Shown here: piece by piece, positions 45,847 through 55,900 of the stretch
Layout: each line of letters starts with the position of its first letter
How positions within the stretch are numbered: the stretch's first letter is position 1
Source: Gonocerus acuteangulatus
Taxonomy: Eukaryota > Arthropoda > Insecta > Hemiptera > Coreidae
NCBI GenBank assembly: GCA_946811695.1
Contig: OX328126.1
Coordinates: 2,816,771 to 2,880,770, forward strand
DNA: 64,000 bases
Direction: 5' to 3'
Translations under genes and position numbers: made by a program
The notes under the pieces: model-generated
What the model was told of the DNA's origin: nothing
Database searches by the model: none
The model's input: only the letters and a program-made list of their open reading frames with translations

Positions 45847-45850
<4 letters not shown>
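45720..45850 (+). mobile_element. tRNA-derived SINE (complete head and part of body)
   Basis: The last unit reads on as CTGGAGGACCTGAGTTCAAA and TCCCGAGCA, giving a T arm with B box (GAGTTCAAATCCC), then TAGTACTAAAGATTTTTTCT and TTCGTTCATGGGTTGAATTC, GGCCTCCCTGACCGTCCC. The last block is shared with 2976-3040 and 34300-34380. This unit itself lost six bases in the D loop (GAGTGGCACTGG), so its own A box may be weaker. An (AT)n(GT)n tract follows. Confidence 0.8.

Positions 45851-45905
<55 letters not shown>
45847..45905. repeat. (TA)n(TG)n compound microsatellite
   Basis: About 20 bp of TA followed by about 35 bp of TG. Confidence 0.95.
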
Positions 45906-45906
<1 letters not shown>

Positions 45907-46745
45907 TGTGTCAGTAAACAAGCCTGTTTCCCACCAATTGTTTCTATTTCATAACACAACTGGTTGTATAACAATAGAATAAGAGCAGAAAAAACGCTTT
46001 CAATAACAGAGGTCGTTTTGTTATGTTAATTTTATGTTGATTATGGCGCTTAGTCAAAAAAAAAAAATAATAAATAAAATAAACAAGAAAAAAAGACCAT
46101 GATTCACTCCACCAAGTGAAATGTTTATTTTTTCCAAAACGTTTAGTCTGTATTTATAAATGTATTGTTATAATTAACTATGCATAATTGTTTAATGACT
46201 GAAAAAATAAACTATTACTTCATGAGATATTTAACACTACCTGTGTTTTTGTCTGTGAAACCTTTTCTTCTTGCGGTTGCTACTCCAACCACGCTTTCGA
46301 TTTTCATTTCATATTTCTTGCTTGAATATCTAAGATAAATCAGCTCATATCCTAACTTTCTCAGTATCCTTGGTATATAGGTATCAAACTATAATTGGAA
46401 TTACTCACTACGTCTCTACTGCTTCTGCTCATTCTATAGGTGACCTATATTACAAACGACAAGACAATTTTTACTAAACACACAAGAATTTCATTTAAAA
46501 AACAACAAACAATTAAAAAAGACAAACTGGAAAAAGCGTTAAAAAAAATCGACACTTTCGAATTTGAGCATCGAATGAGATCCCTCTATCAAAACATGCT
46601 TAAGATCTATTTTTGTTGAGAATTTATTATACTTAAGAATATATTAGTTGCACCTATTACGAATACCTAATAGGTTTCGAAATATTTATGAAAATCTCAG
46701 GAAAACTCTAGCTTTTCTACTTTTCGGTTATAGAAAGGCCTTGAA
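45906..46745. other. Unassigned AT-rich sequence
   Basis: No ORF of interest. Some phrases (TTTCGAAATATTTATGAAAA) recall the Helentron-like body but not enough to call. Confidence 0.4.
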
Positions 46746-46880
46746 ATGTTTTTAGCATAAATATGTATGCTTTAGCGGTGAATAAACTGGAAAAGCCGTT
46801 TTAAAAAAGTGTCACAAAATAGTGTCCTCTGGCGTTCGCACATGCGCAGTGGCCATGTACAAAAAAGAAGACTGTATGTT
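46746..46880 (-). repeat. Repeat inverted at 51050-51260 (left copy)
   Basis: TTTTTAGCATAAATATG, GCGGTGAATAAACTGGAAAA, AGTGTCACAAAA, CACATGCGCAGTGGCCATG and AAGACTGTATG occur in this order and, inverted, at 51050-51260. The two copies flank the LINE and an unrelated stretch, so they are separate insertions or the arms of a larger structure. Confidence 0.8.
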
Positions 46881-47207
46881 GTACAGTCATAATTGCATAA
46901 ATTTAATATTTATATTTTTATTAAGGACTTTTATATGCTATATAATTAAAAATTATATTTATTCATCTGCCAGAGGTAATTTTCACTTAGTATCCAGATA
47001 TTTTTGTTACTTATTTTATACTGGTCAGTATTATTATTTTGATTTTAAGTATTGCTATTTTGGTAAATATTTAGTTTTTGGTTTTTATAATTATTCGAAT
47101 GTAATTAGTATTTGTATATTGTATGTTCCATCCACTTCCTTTTCCTCTTCCATCAGTTCCACACCCAACAACTTCTTCCTGAGTTTAGTTTTCCATAAAT
47201 CCCCGTC

Positions 47208-49996
47208 ATGACTAATGTCCTGATATCCTGTCACGTTAACGCCCAATCCCTTCTTGCACACTACGATGAATTCCTCCTGTATTTCACCGAAAATTTTCAT
47301 CATATTATAGCTGTTACGGAAACCTGGCTCAAACCTTTTATTCCTTCCTCTCGAGTTTCCCTTCCCAACTATACCCTCTTACGTCATGACAGAGAAGACA
47401 GAACAGGAGGAGGTGTGGGCCTCTTTGTTCATGATAGTTTAAAGTCTAAAATCCTTTTTCTTTCACCTCCGTCTGATCTTCCTCACCTTGAGTATATTTT
47501 TGCCGAGATATCAACGTCTTCTTCACCTCTCCTCTTTTCCGTTGTATATCGTCCTCCCCGTGTGCCATATGACCAATCTTTTGAAACCTTCCTTTATCAG
47601 TTAGTCCCCTTTTATTCCCATGTAATTCTTGCCGGCGACTTCAATACCAATCTTCTTGTCGAATCCCCTGACGTTACCTACCTTTCTGAACTATTCTTTT
47701 CACTTAATCTTTTTGTGGTTCCCTATTCACCTACCCATCACACCCAGTCCTCTGATACTTGGCTTGATCTCTTTATCCTCGACTCCCAGGATAAACTCCT
47801 CGCCTCATCTCAACACCCTGTGCCCTTCCTTTCTTCTCATGATCTTATTCAAATAACTTTTGATTTACCTATCCCTACTATCACAAACAAATTCTTTACG
47901 TTTCGTAACCTTAATTCTCTGTCCTTTGAACAATTAGAACCTGATTTAGAAAACTTTCCTTACGATTCCATTTATTCCTCTGACTCCATAGATGACATGG
48001 TTAACTCCTTAACTTATCACCTCCACTCCCTTTTAGATTCCCATGCTCCTCTTCAAACCCACCGGTTCAACCGTCCTCCTGCTCCCTGGCTTACACCCGA
48101 GCTCAAATCATTAATAAAAAGAAGAGAAGCAGCGAGAAGAAAATTTAGACGGACCCGTCTTCCTCAAGATTACTCCTCCTACAAATACTTGCGTAACCTC
48201 ACCCAATCCTCCATCCGTCGAGCTAAGTCCCTCTACGTCCACCAATCCAAATCCAATGCTCCGACTCTAAAACAAAATGGTCAATCCTTCGTAAACTTTC
48301 CCTTTGCAAAACTAACCGTCCTTGCTCTATCTCATTATCCCCTGATGTTCTTAATGCTCACTTTGTATCTTCTCCCTCAGTCCTATCCAGTCCTCCTATA
48401 CCTTCCACACTATCTTTTAATTCCAACAACTTCTACTTCTCCTATATTACCCCAGAACATCTTCTAACCGCGGTCCTTCAATCCCGAACCAATGACTACG
48501 GTCCAGACTCTGTTCCCGTTAAACTGATTAAGGCCTGCTTACCCGCAATCCTTCTTATCCTTCTCCACATATACAACTATTCCCTTCAAAACTCGACTTT
48601 TCCTTCTCAATGGAAAACAGCGTTGGTTCGCCCTCTTAACAAAATATCAAACCCCTCCTCTCCGAAGGATTTCCGTCCTATCTCCCTTCTATCCAATCTT
48701 TCCAAACCTTTAGAGCGCCTGGTCCAATCTCAAGTATCCAACCACCTTGAACAAAATGATCTCCTTAACCCTCTCCAGTCTGGCTTCCGTCCGTCATACT
48801 CCACTCAATCAGCGCTCATTAAAATCACCCATGACATTCAAACTGCCATAGATAACCAACAGCTCACTATTCTAGTTCTCCTAGATTTTTCAAAAGCATT
48901 TGATACCGTAGACCATCAAATCCTCCTCACCAAACTCCAATCTCTTTCCTTTTCCAACAGTACCATTAGCTGGTTCCAATCCTTTCTATCCAATCGATCC
49001 CAATACGTGGTCATCCCCGACAGCAATCCTTCTAGCCCTCTTCCTCTTTCCCGTGGTGTACCCCAGGGCTCCTCGTTATCCCCAACTCTATTTTCTGTTT
49101 ACATCAATGATCTTCCTCTTTCCATAGTTCATTCCAAGTTTCATCTTTACGCTGACGATACCCAAATCTGCCTATCCTTTAAGCCCTCTTTGCTACGAGA
49201 TGCTGTAGACAAGCTGCAAGTAGATCTTAATAACACCAATGCTTGGGCCGCAGCTAATAAGCTTTCCCTGAATCCAGACAAATCCAAAGCCATTGTTATA
49301 GGCTCCCAATCCCTCATAAGTTCAACTTCCCCTTTTCCAGCCCTTTACCTTAACACCATCCCTATAAAATATTGTAAATCAGTTAAAAATCTTGGGATCA
49401 TATTTGATCAGAACCTTTCCTGGAAAAATCATATTTCCCAAATTTCCCGTCGGTCCATATTTATCCTGAGACAGCTCAACCTCTCCCGCCATCTCCTGCC
49501 AACAAAGACCCGTCAACTCCTCGTAACTTCCCTATTATTCCCCCAGTTTGACTATGGTTGTTTGGTGTACGGTGGACTTTCTGGCGATCTCGAGGCAAAA
49601 CTCAAACGCCTCATGAACTGTTTCATTCGTTTTATCCTCGGGATCCCCAGAGACTCCCACATATCACATTTCTACCAGGAGCTAAATTGGCTATTCCCTC
49701 TTTATCGTCGTCAGTACTTCCTCGGCTCAGGCCTTTACCAAGTAATTCAATCCCGTAGACCTTCTTATATTTTTCAACTTCTTAAATTTAAATCCTCGGT
49801 TCACTCCCGATCTCGTCCTTCCGATCTTTATATTCCTTTACACCGAACAGCAATATTCGAAAAATCATTCGTCACCCGTGCCACCTCGCTATGGAATTCC
49901 TTACCTCTGTCTGTCCGCCATTCTACCAACCTAGAAACCTTTAAATCCCGACTCTTCCACCACCTTCTATCCCTCCAAGTTTTACCCAACACCTAG
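47208..49996 (+). pseudogene. Non-LTR retrotransposon ORF2 (CR1/L2/Jockey-like), one frameshift
   Basis: Encodes an apurinic-like endonuclease followed by reverse transcriptase. Endonuclease (47208-about 47880): CHVNAQSL, AVTETWL (catalytic E), LAGDFNTN (GDFN motif), SSHDLIQ near the end. A basic stretch KRREAARRKFRR follows. At about 48270-48278 the frame shifts by one base; the second frame (48278-49996) continues WSILRKL and carries FRPISLLSNLSKPLERL, SGFRPSYSTQSAL, LLDFSKAFDTVDH (first catalytic D), GVPQGSSLSPTLFSVYINDL and LYADD (catalytic DD), then the thumb and a C-terminal region with RPSDLYIP and ATSLWNSLP. With one frameshift and no other stop, about 920 codons are preserved. No ORF1 is recognised. 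The frameshift may be a true mutation or a sequencing error. Confidence 0.9.
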
Positions 49997-50160
49997 TCTA
50001 TATTGAAGCTGTACACTATTATATTGATACTGATAGCATTTATAAGTTTTCAAGTTTATACGTAAAATTCAAAATTATTTTGTAATTTCAAAATTATTTC
50101 TATGGGACTTCTGTCCCGGAATAAGAATAAAACTTTTCATTCATTCATACATTATATTAC
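49997..50160 (+). mobile_element. LINE 3' UTR and tail
   Basis: After the ORF2 stop, ~160 bp of AT-rich 3' UTR ends GTCCCGGAATAAGAATAAAA and CTTTTCATTCATTCATAC. The ATTC microsatellite-like tail in place of poly-A is typical for CR1/L2-type elements. Confidence 0.65.
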
Positions 50161-50269
50161 ATAGTTTTGTCGGGTGGACCTTAAGCATATTTATGTTCCT
50201 GAATTTGAGTAAAAGGCTCTATTGTTTTCTCTTTTTTTATTCCCCATGTCAAATTAACTCTAAGAAGTG

Positions 50270-50640
50270 TACTTGTTTGCCTGTTATGCACAGCCGTAAA
50301 ATGTACGATTTTTTCGCTCGATTTTTATTGAAAAAATAATGATCCGTAATGGCGGATTCGGCTTGTTAACGAACTTGACCATTTGTTTGAGACGAAGTAT
50401 TTCCGTACTAAATTGTGTCAAAATCAAGCCACTTCTGAGGAACAGCCACATATACAAATATATATATATATATACACACAAAGACACACACACACACACA
50501 AATTTGAACTACTGTTAGTTTCGTGATTTATGAGTTCTAAGAGGAAATTTATATTCGGCACTGCCGGATTGCTTTATCGGGTCTACATCTTAAGCGGGTT
50601 TCCTGTCTATTGAGTGAAGGAGGAAAGGGGCTTATAAATA
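50270..50640 (-). mobile_element. Helentron-like family, diverged 5' part
   Basis: On the minus strand: a degenerate GGAGGAAA-TTTCCTGTC hairpin, GCAATCCGGCAGTGCCGA, CAAATTTGTGTGTGTG-TATATA, then TCAAATGGTCAAGTTCGTTA. Order and sequence match 640-1000 but with many changes. The 3' part is missing. Confidence 0.65.
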
Positions 50641-50716
50641 AAAAAAAAATTATTTCGTTTAGAGCCTTCTTCCCAAATCCAAGAACATAAATACGTTTTA
50701 GGTCCACCCGACAAAC

Positions 50717-50717
<1 letters not shown>

Positions 50718-50752
<35 letters not shown>
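50718..50752. repeat. Poly-T run
   Basis: About 32 T in a row after GGGTTTGTCGGGTGGACC-like sequence (inverted), possibly the poly-A tail of a minus-strand retroinsertion. Confidence 0.9.
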
Positions 50753-50753
<1 letters not shown>

Positions 50754-51049
50754 GGTGAAATCAACCACATGAGTCATGCTCACCGTTAAAGGAGAAAGAA
50801 TTGAATTTATTGAAAAATGCGTTTATTATGGATTAAGAGAATTTAGAAAGAATAATAATTAGTATTATATTGACTAAGATTACCACTCAGCTGATGCGAG
50901 GCAACCCCAGCTTCACAAGGCTACTCGTATATTTTGTTACAATTACATATGTTGTGGACAAGTCCGGAGAGGATCTATAGTCTCCTCCGACAAACCTATG
51001 TGATGTACTCTATACCATACGGTCATCTTTTCCGTACATCTTTTTTGTG

Positions 51050-51260
51050 ACACATACAGTCTTGTTTTCCGTTCATGGCAACTGCGCATGCACGAAGGCC
51101 TCTCCGCATGCCCAAATGCAACTGCGCACGCTCGAACGCCACTTCGCATGCCCAAACGCCACTGCCATGCGCGACCGCCAGCGGATACGTTTTTGTGACA
51201 CTTTTTCCTCATGTTTTTTTCCAGTTTGGTCACCGCAAAAGCATATTTATGCTAAAAAAA
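51050..51260 (+). repeat. GC-rich repeat with CGCATGC-type motifs upstream of SLC26
   Basis: Inverted counterpart of 46746-46880, but here the central CACATGCGCAGTGG part is expanded into about five imperfect ~20 bp units (CTGCGCATGCACGAAGGC, CTCCGCATGCCCAAA, CTGCGCACGCTCGAACG, CTTCGCATGCCCAAACG, CTGCCATGCGCGACCG). These resemble the GCGCATGCGC-type site bound by NRF-1 / insect Erect wing. It ends about 100 bp before the first coding exon of the transporter, so a promoter role is possible but untested. Confidence 0.65.
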
Positions 51261-51363
51261 TACGTTGCTGCCTGTTGTGCATATTTATCCTTTCATTATA
51301 AAAGCTATTTATGTTAAGTGAATGATTTATTAACATTGCTATATTATTCTGTTTGTGTTTTAG

Positions 51364-51546
51364 GACATGAGCTCTGACAGGAAGAGCCATCAGAGCCTGC
51401 TGAAACAGCGGGTGCCTATATTAGCCTGGCTGCCTAAGTACACCAAGGAAGATGCTGTTGCTGATATGATTGCTGGTATCACTGTAGGGCTTACGGTCAT
51501 GCCACAAGCACTGGCATATGCTGCGCTTGCTGGTCTCGAGCCACAG
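51364..51546 (+). CDS. SLC26A11: SLC26 sulfate/anion transporter, first coding exon
   Basis: The exon follows a good acceptor (TGTTTGTGTTTTAG) and ends CCACAG before the donor GTAAGC. The start is ATG at 51367: the in-frame codon just upstream within the intron is TAG, so translation cannot come from further up except through splicing. It encodes 60 residues (MSSDRKSHQSLLKQRVPILA and on), including LPKYTKEDAVADMIAGITVG, the first membrane helix, and MPQALAYAALAGLEPQ, the SLC26 signature region. SLC26A11-type proteins are 12-14-helix plasma-membrane or lysosomal sulfate/chloride carriers of 550-650 residues; in insects several paralogues exist, so the exact orthologue is not certain. The exon ends in phase 0. 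A 5' UTR exon probably lies upstream. Confidence 0.9.
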
Positions 51547-51712
51547 GTAAGCAGTGTACTTGTTTTTGTTTACTGCGCATCTTTTAGTATGTTTGTTTGA
51601 AACATTTAGAGCCAAAAACCTGATGGATGTCGGCGTTCTACCATGTAACATGTCACAAGAATGTACGTATCATACTCTTGGGTTAATTAGTATTCATGTC
51701 AGGATTTTCTAA

Positions 51713-51716
<4 letters not shown>

Positions 51717-51764
<48 letters not shown>
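51717..51764. repeat. (TA)n microsatellite
   Basis: About 48 bp of alternating TA in intron 1. Confidence 0.95.
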
Positions 51765-51767
<3 letters not shown>

Positions 51768-52020
51768 CGGCCATTTAAAATATTTGCCATTTAAAATCGG
51801 GTGTCCCGATTTTAAATGGCAAAACTTCAGGAGCGTGTAGGGGACCAAAAAACTAATACAAAAAGTCTTTTAGAAATTTGCTCGTTTTTGCTTAGTTTTG
51901 GAGAAATTCGCAAAACAAGAAACAAAACAAGTTTTCAATTTAGTACTAACTTATTTAAATTTTCAATGGAAAGAAAATTGGCATTGCGAATTATTTCAAG
52001 AAATTAATTACTAAAATTTT

Positions 52021-52920
52021 ATCTCCTGATTCTGATATAGTTTTCGTGAACGGTTTCTGCAAGGGTAATACTTTAGAAGCGGTGCGAGAGTATGCGCGGT
52101 TTCTGCAAGGGTAATACTTTAGAAGCGGTGCGAGAGTATGCGCGGTTTCTGCAAGGGTAATACTTTAGAAGCGGTGCGAGAGTATGCGCGGTTTCTGCAA
52201 GGGTAATACTTTAGAAGCGGTGCGAGAGTATGCGCGGTTTCTGCAAGGGTAATACTTTAGAAGCGGTGCGAGAGTATGCGCGGTTTCTGCAAGGGTAATA
52301 CTTTAGAAGCGGTGCGAGAGTATGCGCGGTTTCTGCAAGGGTAATACTTTAGAAGCGGCGCGAGAGTATGCGCGGTTTCTGCAAGGGTAATACTTTAGAA
52401 GCGGTGCGAGAGTATGCGCGGTTTCTGCAAGGGTAATGCTTTAGAAGCGGCGCGAGAGTATGCGCGGTTTCTGCAAGGGTAATACTTTAGAAGCGGTGCG
52501 AGAGTATGCGCGGTTTCTGCAAGGGCAATGCTTTAGAAGCGGCGCGAGAGTATGCGTGGTTTCTGCAAGGGTAATACTTTAGAAGCGGTGCGAGAGTATG
52601 CGCGGTTTCTGCAAGGGCAATGCTTTAGAAGCGGCGCTAGAGTATGCGCGGTTTCTGCAAGGGTAATGCTTTAGAAGCGGCGCGAGAGTATGCGTGGTTT
52701 CTGCAAGGGTAATACTTTAGAAGCGGTGCGAGAGTATGCGCGGTTTCTGCAAGGGCAATGCTTTAGAAGCGGCGCTAGAGTATGCGCGGTTTCTGCAAGG
52801 GTAATGCTTTAGAAGCGGCGCGAGAGTATGCGCGCCGATTCACAATTAGAAGAGTGCTTAATCGACGAGGATTTTTGTTAACTTTTAATACACAACGAGA
52901 GACTGGCTCATTTTATTTAA
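52021..52920 (+). pseudogene. Transposase HTH exon disrupted by a 17-fold repeat
   Basis: Before the array one reads DSDIVFVNGFCKGNTLEAVR and EYAR; after the last unit the frame goes on RRFTIRRVLNRRGFLLTFNT and QRETGSF. Put in register, these follow the pattern of the DUF4817-type helix-turn-helix at the N-terminus of some insect transposases (YGFC-GNA-EAAREYRRRFPNRR-P--RTF----Q-LRETGSF). The 46 bp repeat duplicates exactly GFCKGN-LEA-REYA and is not a multiple of three, so the extra copies destroy the frame. The family assignment is from memory. Confidence 0.55.
52051..52832 (+). repeat. 46 bp tandem array, 17 units
   Basis: Units CGGTTTCTGCAAGGGTAATA, CTTTAGAAGCGGTGCGAGAG, TATGCG. Left units are nearly identical; the right third has AATGCTTT, GGCGCGAGAG and GGCGCTAGAG variants, the last with a ~140 bp periodicity (three units). 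The last unit is the one joined to the rest of the coding sequence. Confidence 0.97.
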
Positions 52921-52946
52921 TTACACTTTTTTTTTTATTAAAAAAA

Positions 52947-55900
52947 GTTATCGCCTATTTAGTTCAGTTATTAAATTTTGCCCTCTTGCAGAAACGTAAG
53001 CATTACATCCAGGACTGACTTGATAAATTGCAGCTAAACACTCTTCTGATGATATTTGGTCCCCTACACGCTCCTGAAGTTATCGCCTATTTAGTTCAGT
53101 TATTAAATTTTGCCCTCTTGCAGAAACGTAAGCATTACATCCAGGACTGACTTGATAAATTGCAGCTAAACACTGTTCTGATGATATTTGGTCCCCTACA
53201 CGCTCCTGAAGTTATCGCCTATTTAGTTCAGTTATGAAATTTTGCCCACTTGCAGAAACGTAAGCATTACATCCAGCACTGACTTGATAAATTGCTGCTA
53301 AACACTCTTCTGATGATATTTGGTCCCCTACACGCTCCTGAAGTTATCGCCTATTTAGTTCAGTTATTAAATTTTGCCCTCTTGCAGAAACGTAAGCATT
53401 ACATCCAGGACTGACTTGATACATTGCAGCTAAACACTCTTCTGATGATATTTGGTCCCCTACACGCTCCTGAAGTTATCGCCTATTTAGTTCAGTTATT
53501 AAATTTTGCCCTCTTGCAGAAACGTAAGCATTACATCCAGCACTGACTTGATAAATTGCAGCTAAACAATGTTCTGATGATATTTGGTCCCCTACACGCT
53601 CCTGAAGTTATCGCCTATTTAGTTCAGTTATTAAATTTTGCCCTCTTGCAGAAACGTAAGCATTACATCCAGCACTGATTTGATAAATTGCAGCTAAACA
53701 ATGTTCTGATGATATTTGGTCCCCTACACGCTCCTGAAGTTATCGCCTATTTAGTTCAGTTATTAAATTTTGCCCTCTTGCAGAAACGTAAGCATTACAT
53801 CCAGCACTGACTTGATAAATTGCAGCTAAACAATGTTCTGATGATATTTGGTCCCCTACACGCTCCTGAAGTTATCGCCTATTTAGTTCAGTTATTAAAT
53901 TTTGCCCTCTTGCAGAAACGTAAGCATTACATCCAGCACTGACTTGATAAATTGCAGCTAAACAATGTTCTGATGATATTTGGTCCCCTACACGCTCCTG
54001 AAGTTATCGCTTATTTAGTTCAGTTATTAAATTTTGCCCTCTTGCAGAAACGTAAGCATTACATCCAGGACTGACTTGATAAATTGCAGCTAAACACTCT
54101 TCTGATGATATTTGGTCCCCTACACGCTCCTGAAGTTATCGCCTATTTAGTCCAGTTATTAAATTTTGCCCTCTTGCAGAAACGTAAGCATTACATCCAG
54201 GACTGACTTGATAAATTGCAGCTAAACACTGTTCTGATGATATTAGGTCCCCTACACGCTCCTGAAGTTATCGCCTATTTAGTTCAGTTATTAAATTTTG
54301 CCCTCTTGCAGAAACGTAAGCATTACATCCAGGACTGACTTGATAAATTGCAGCTAAACACTGTTCTGATGATATTTGGTCCCCTACACGCTCCTGAAGT
54401 TATCGCCTATTTAGTTCAGTTATGAAATTTTGCCCTCTTGCAGAAACGTAAGCATTACATCCAGCACTGACTTGATAAATTGCTGCTAAACACTCTTCTG
54501 ATGATATTTGGTCCCCTACACGCTCCTGAAGTTATCGCCTATTTAGTTCAGTTATTAAATTTTGCCCTCTTGCAGAAACGTAAGCATTACATCCAGGACT
54601 GACTTGATACATTGCAGCTAAACACTCTTCTGATGATATTTGGTCCCCTACACGCTCCTGAAGTTATCGCCTATTTAGTTCAGTTATTAAATTTTGCCCT
54701 CTTGCAGAAACGTAAGCATTACATCCAGCACTGACTTGATAAATTGCAGCTAAACAATGTTCTGATGATATTTGGTCCCCTACACGCTCCTGAAGTTATC
54801 GCCTATTTAGTTCAGTTATTAAATTTTGCCCTCTTGCAGAAACGTAAGCATTACATCCAGGACTGACTTGATAAATTGCAGCTAAACACTGTTCTGATGA
54901 TATTTGGTCCCCTACACGCTCCTGAAGTTATCGCCTATTTAGTTCAGTTATTAAATTTTGCCCTCTTGCAGAAACGTAAGCATTACATCCAGGACTGACT
55001 TGATAAATTGCAGCTAAACACTGTTCTGATGATATTTGGTCCCCTACACGCTCCTGAAGTTATCGCCTATTTAGTTCAGTTATTAAATTTTGCCCTCTTG
55101 CAGAAACGTAAGCATTACATCCAGCACTGGCTTGATAAATTGCAGCTAAACACTCTTCTGATGATATTTGGTCCCCTACACGCTCCTGAAGTTGTCGCCT
55201 ATTTAGTTCAGTTATTAAATTTTGCCCTCTTGCAGAAACGTAAGCATTACTTCCAGGACTGACTTGATAAATTGCAGCTAAACACTGTTCTGATGATATT
55301 TGGTCCCCTACACGCTCCTGAAGTTATCGCCTATTTAGTTCAGTTATGAAATTTTGCCCTCTTGCAGAAACGTAAGCATTACATCCAGCACTGACTTGAT
55401 AAATTGCTGCTAAACACTGTTCTGATGATATTTGGTCCCCTCCACGCTCCTGAAGTTGTCGCCTATTTAGTTCAGTTATTAAATTTTGCCCTCTTGCAGA
55501 AACGTAAGCATTACATCCAGGACTGACTTGATAAATTGCAGCTAAACAATGTTCTGATGATATTTGGTCCCCTACACGCTCCTGAAGTTATCGCCTATTT
55601 AGTTCAGTTATTAAATTTTGCCCTCTTGCAGAAACGTAAGCATTACATCCAGCACTGACTTGATAAATTGCTGCTAAACACTCTTCTGATGATATTTGGT
55701 CCCCTACACGCTCCTGAAGTTATCGCCTATTTAGTTCAGTTATTAAATTTTGCCCTCTTGCAGAAACGTAAGCATTACATCCAGGACTGACTTGATAAAT
55801 TGCAGCTAAACAATGTTCTGATGATATTTGGTCCCCTACACGCTCCTGAAGTTATCGCCTATTTAGTTCAGTTATTAAATTTTGCCCTCTTGCAGAAACG

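Noticed and set aside
46822..47211. 129-codon ORF upstream of the LINE as ORF1
   Set aside because: Only its last part is pyrimidine-rich like ORF2 coding DNA; there is no zinc knuckle, PHD or esterase motif of known LINE ORF1 proteins.
53000..55262. Short ORFs with LVQLLNFALLQKRKHYIQ
   Set aside because: They come from the 132 bp monomer; nearly all units contain TGA and TAA stops in that frame.
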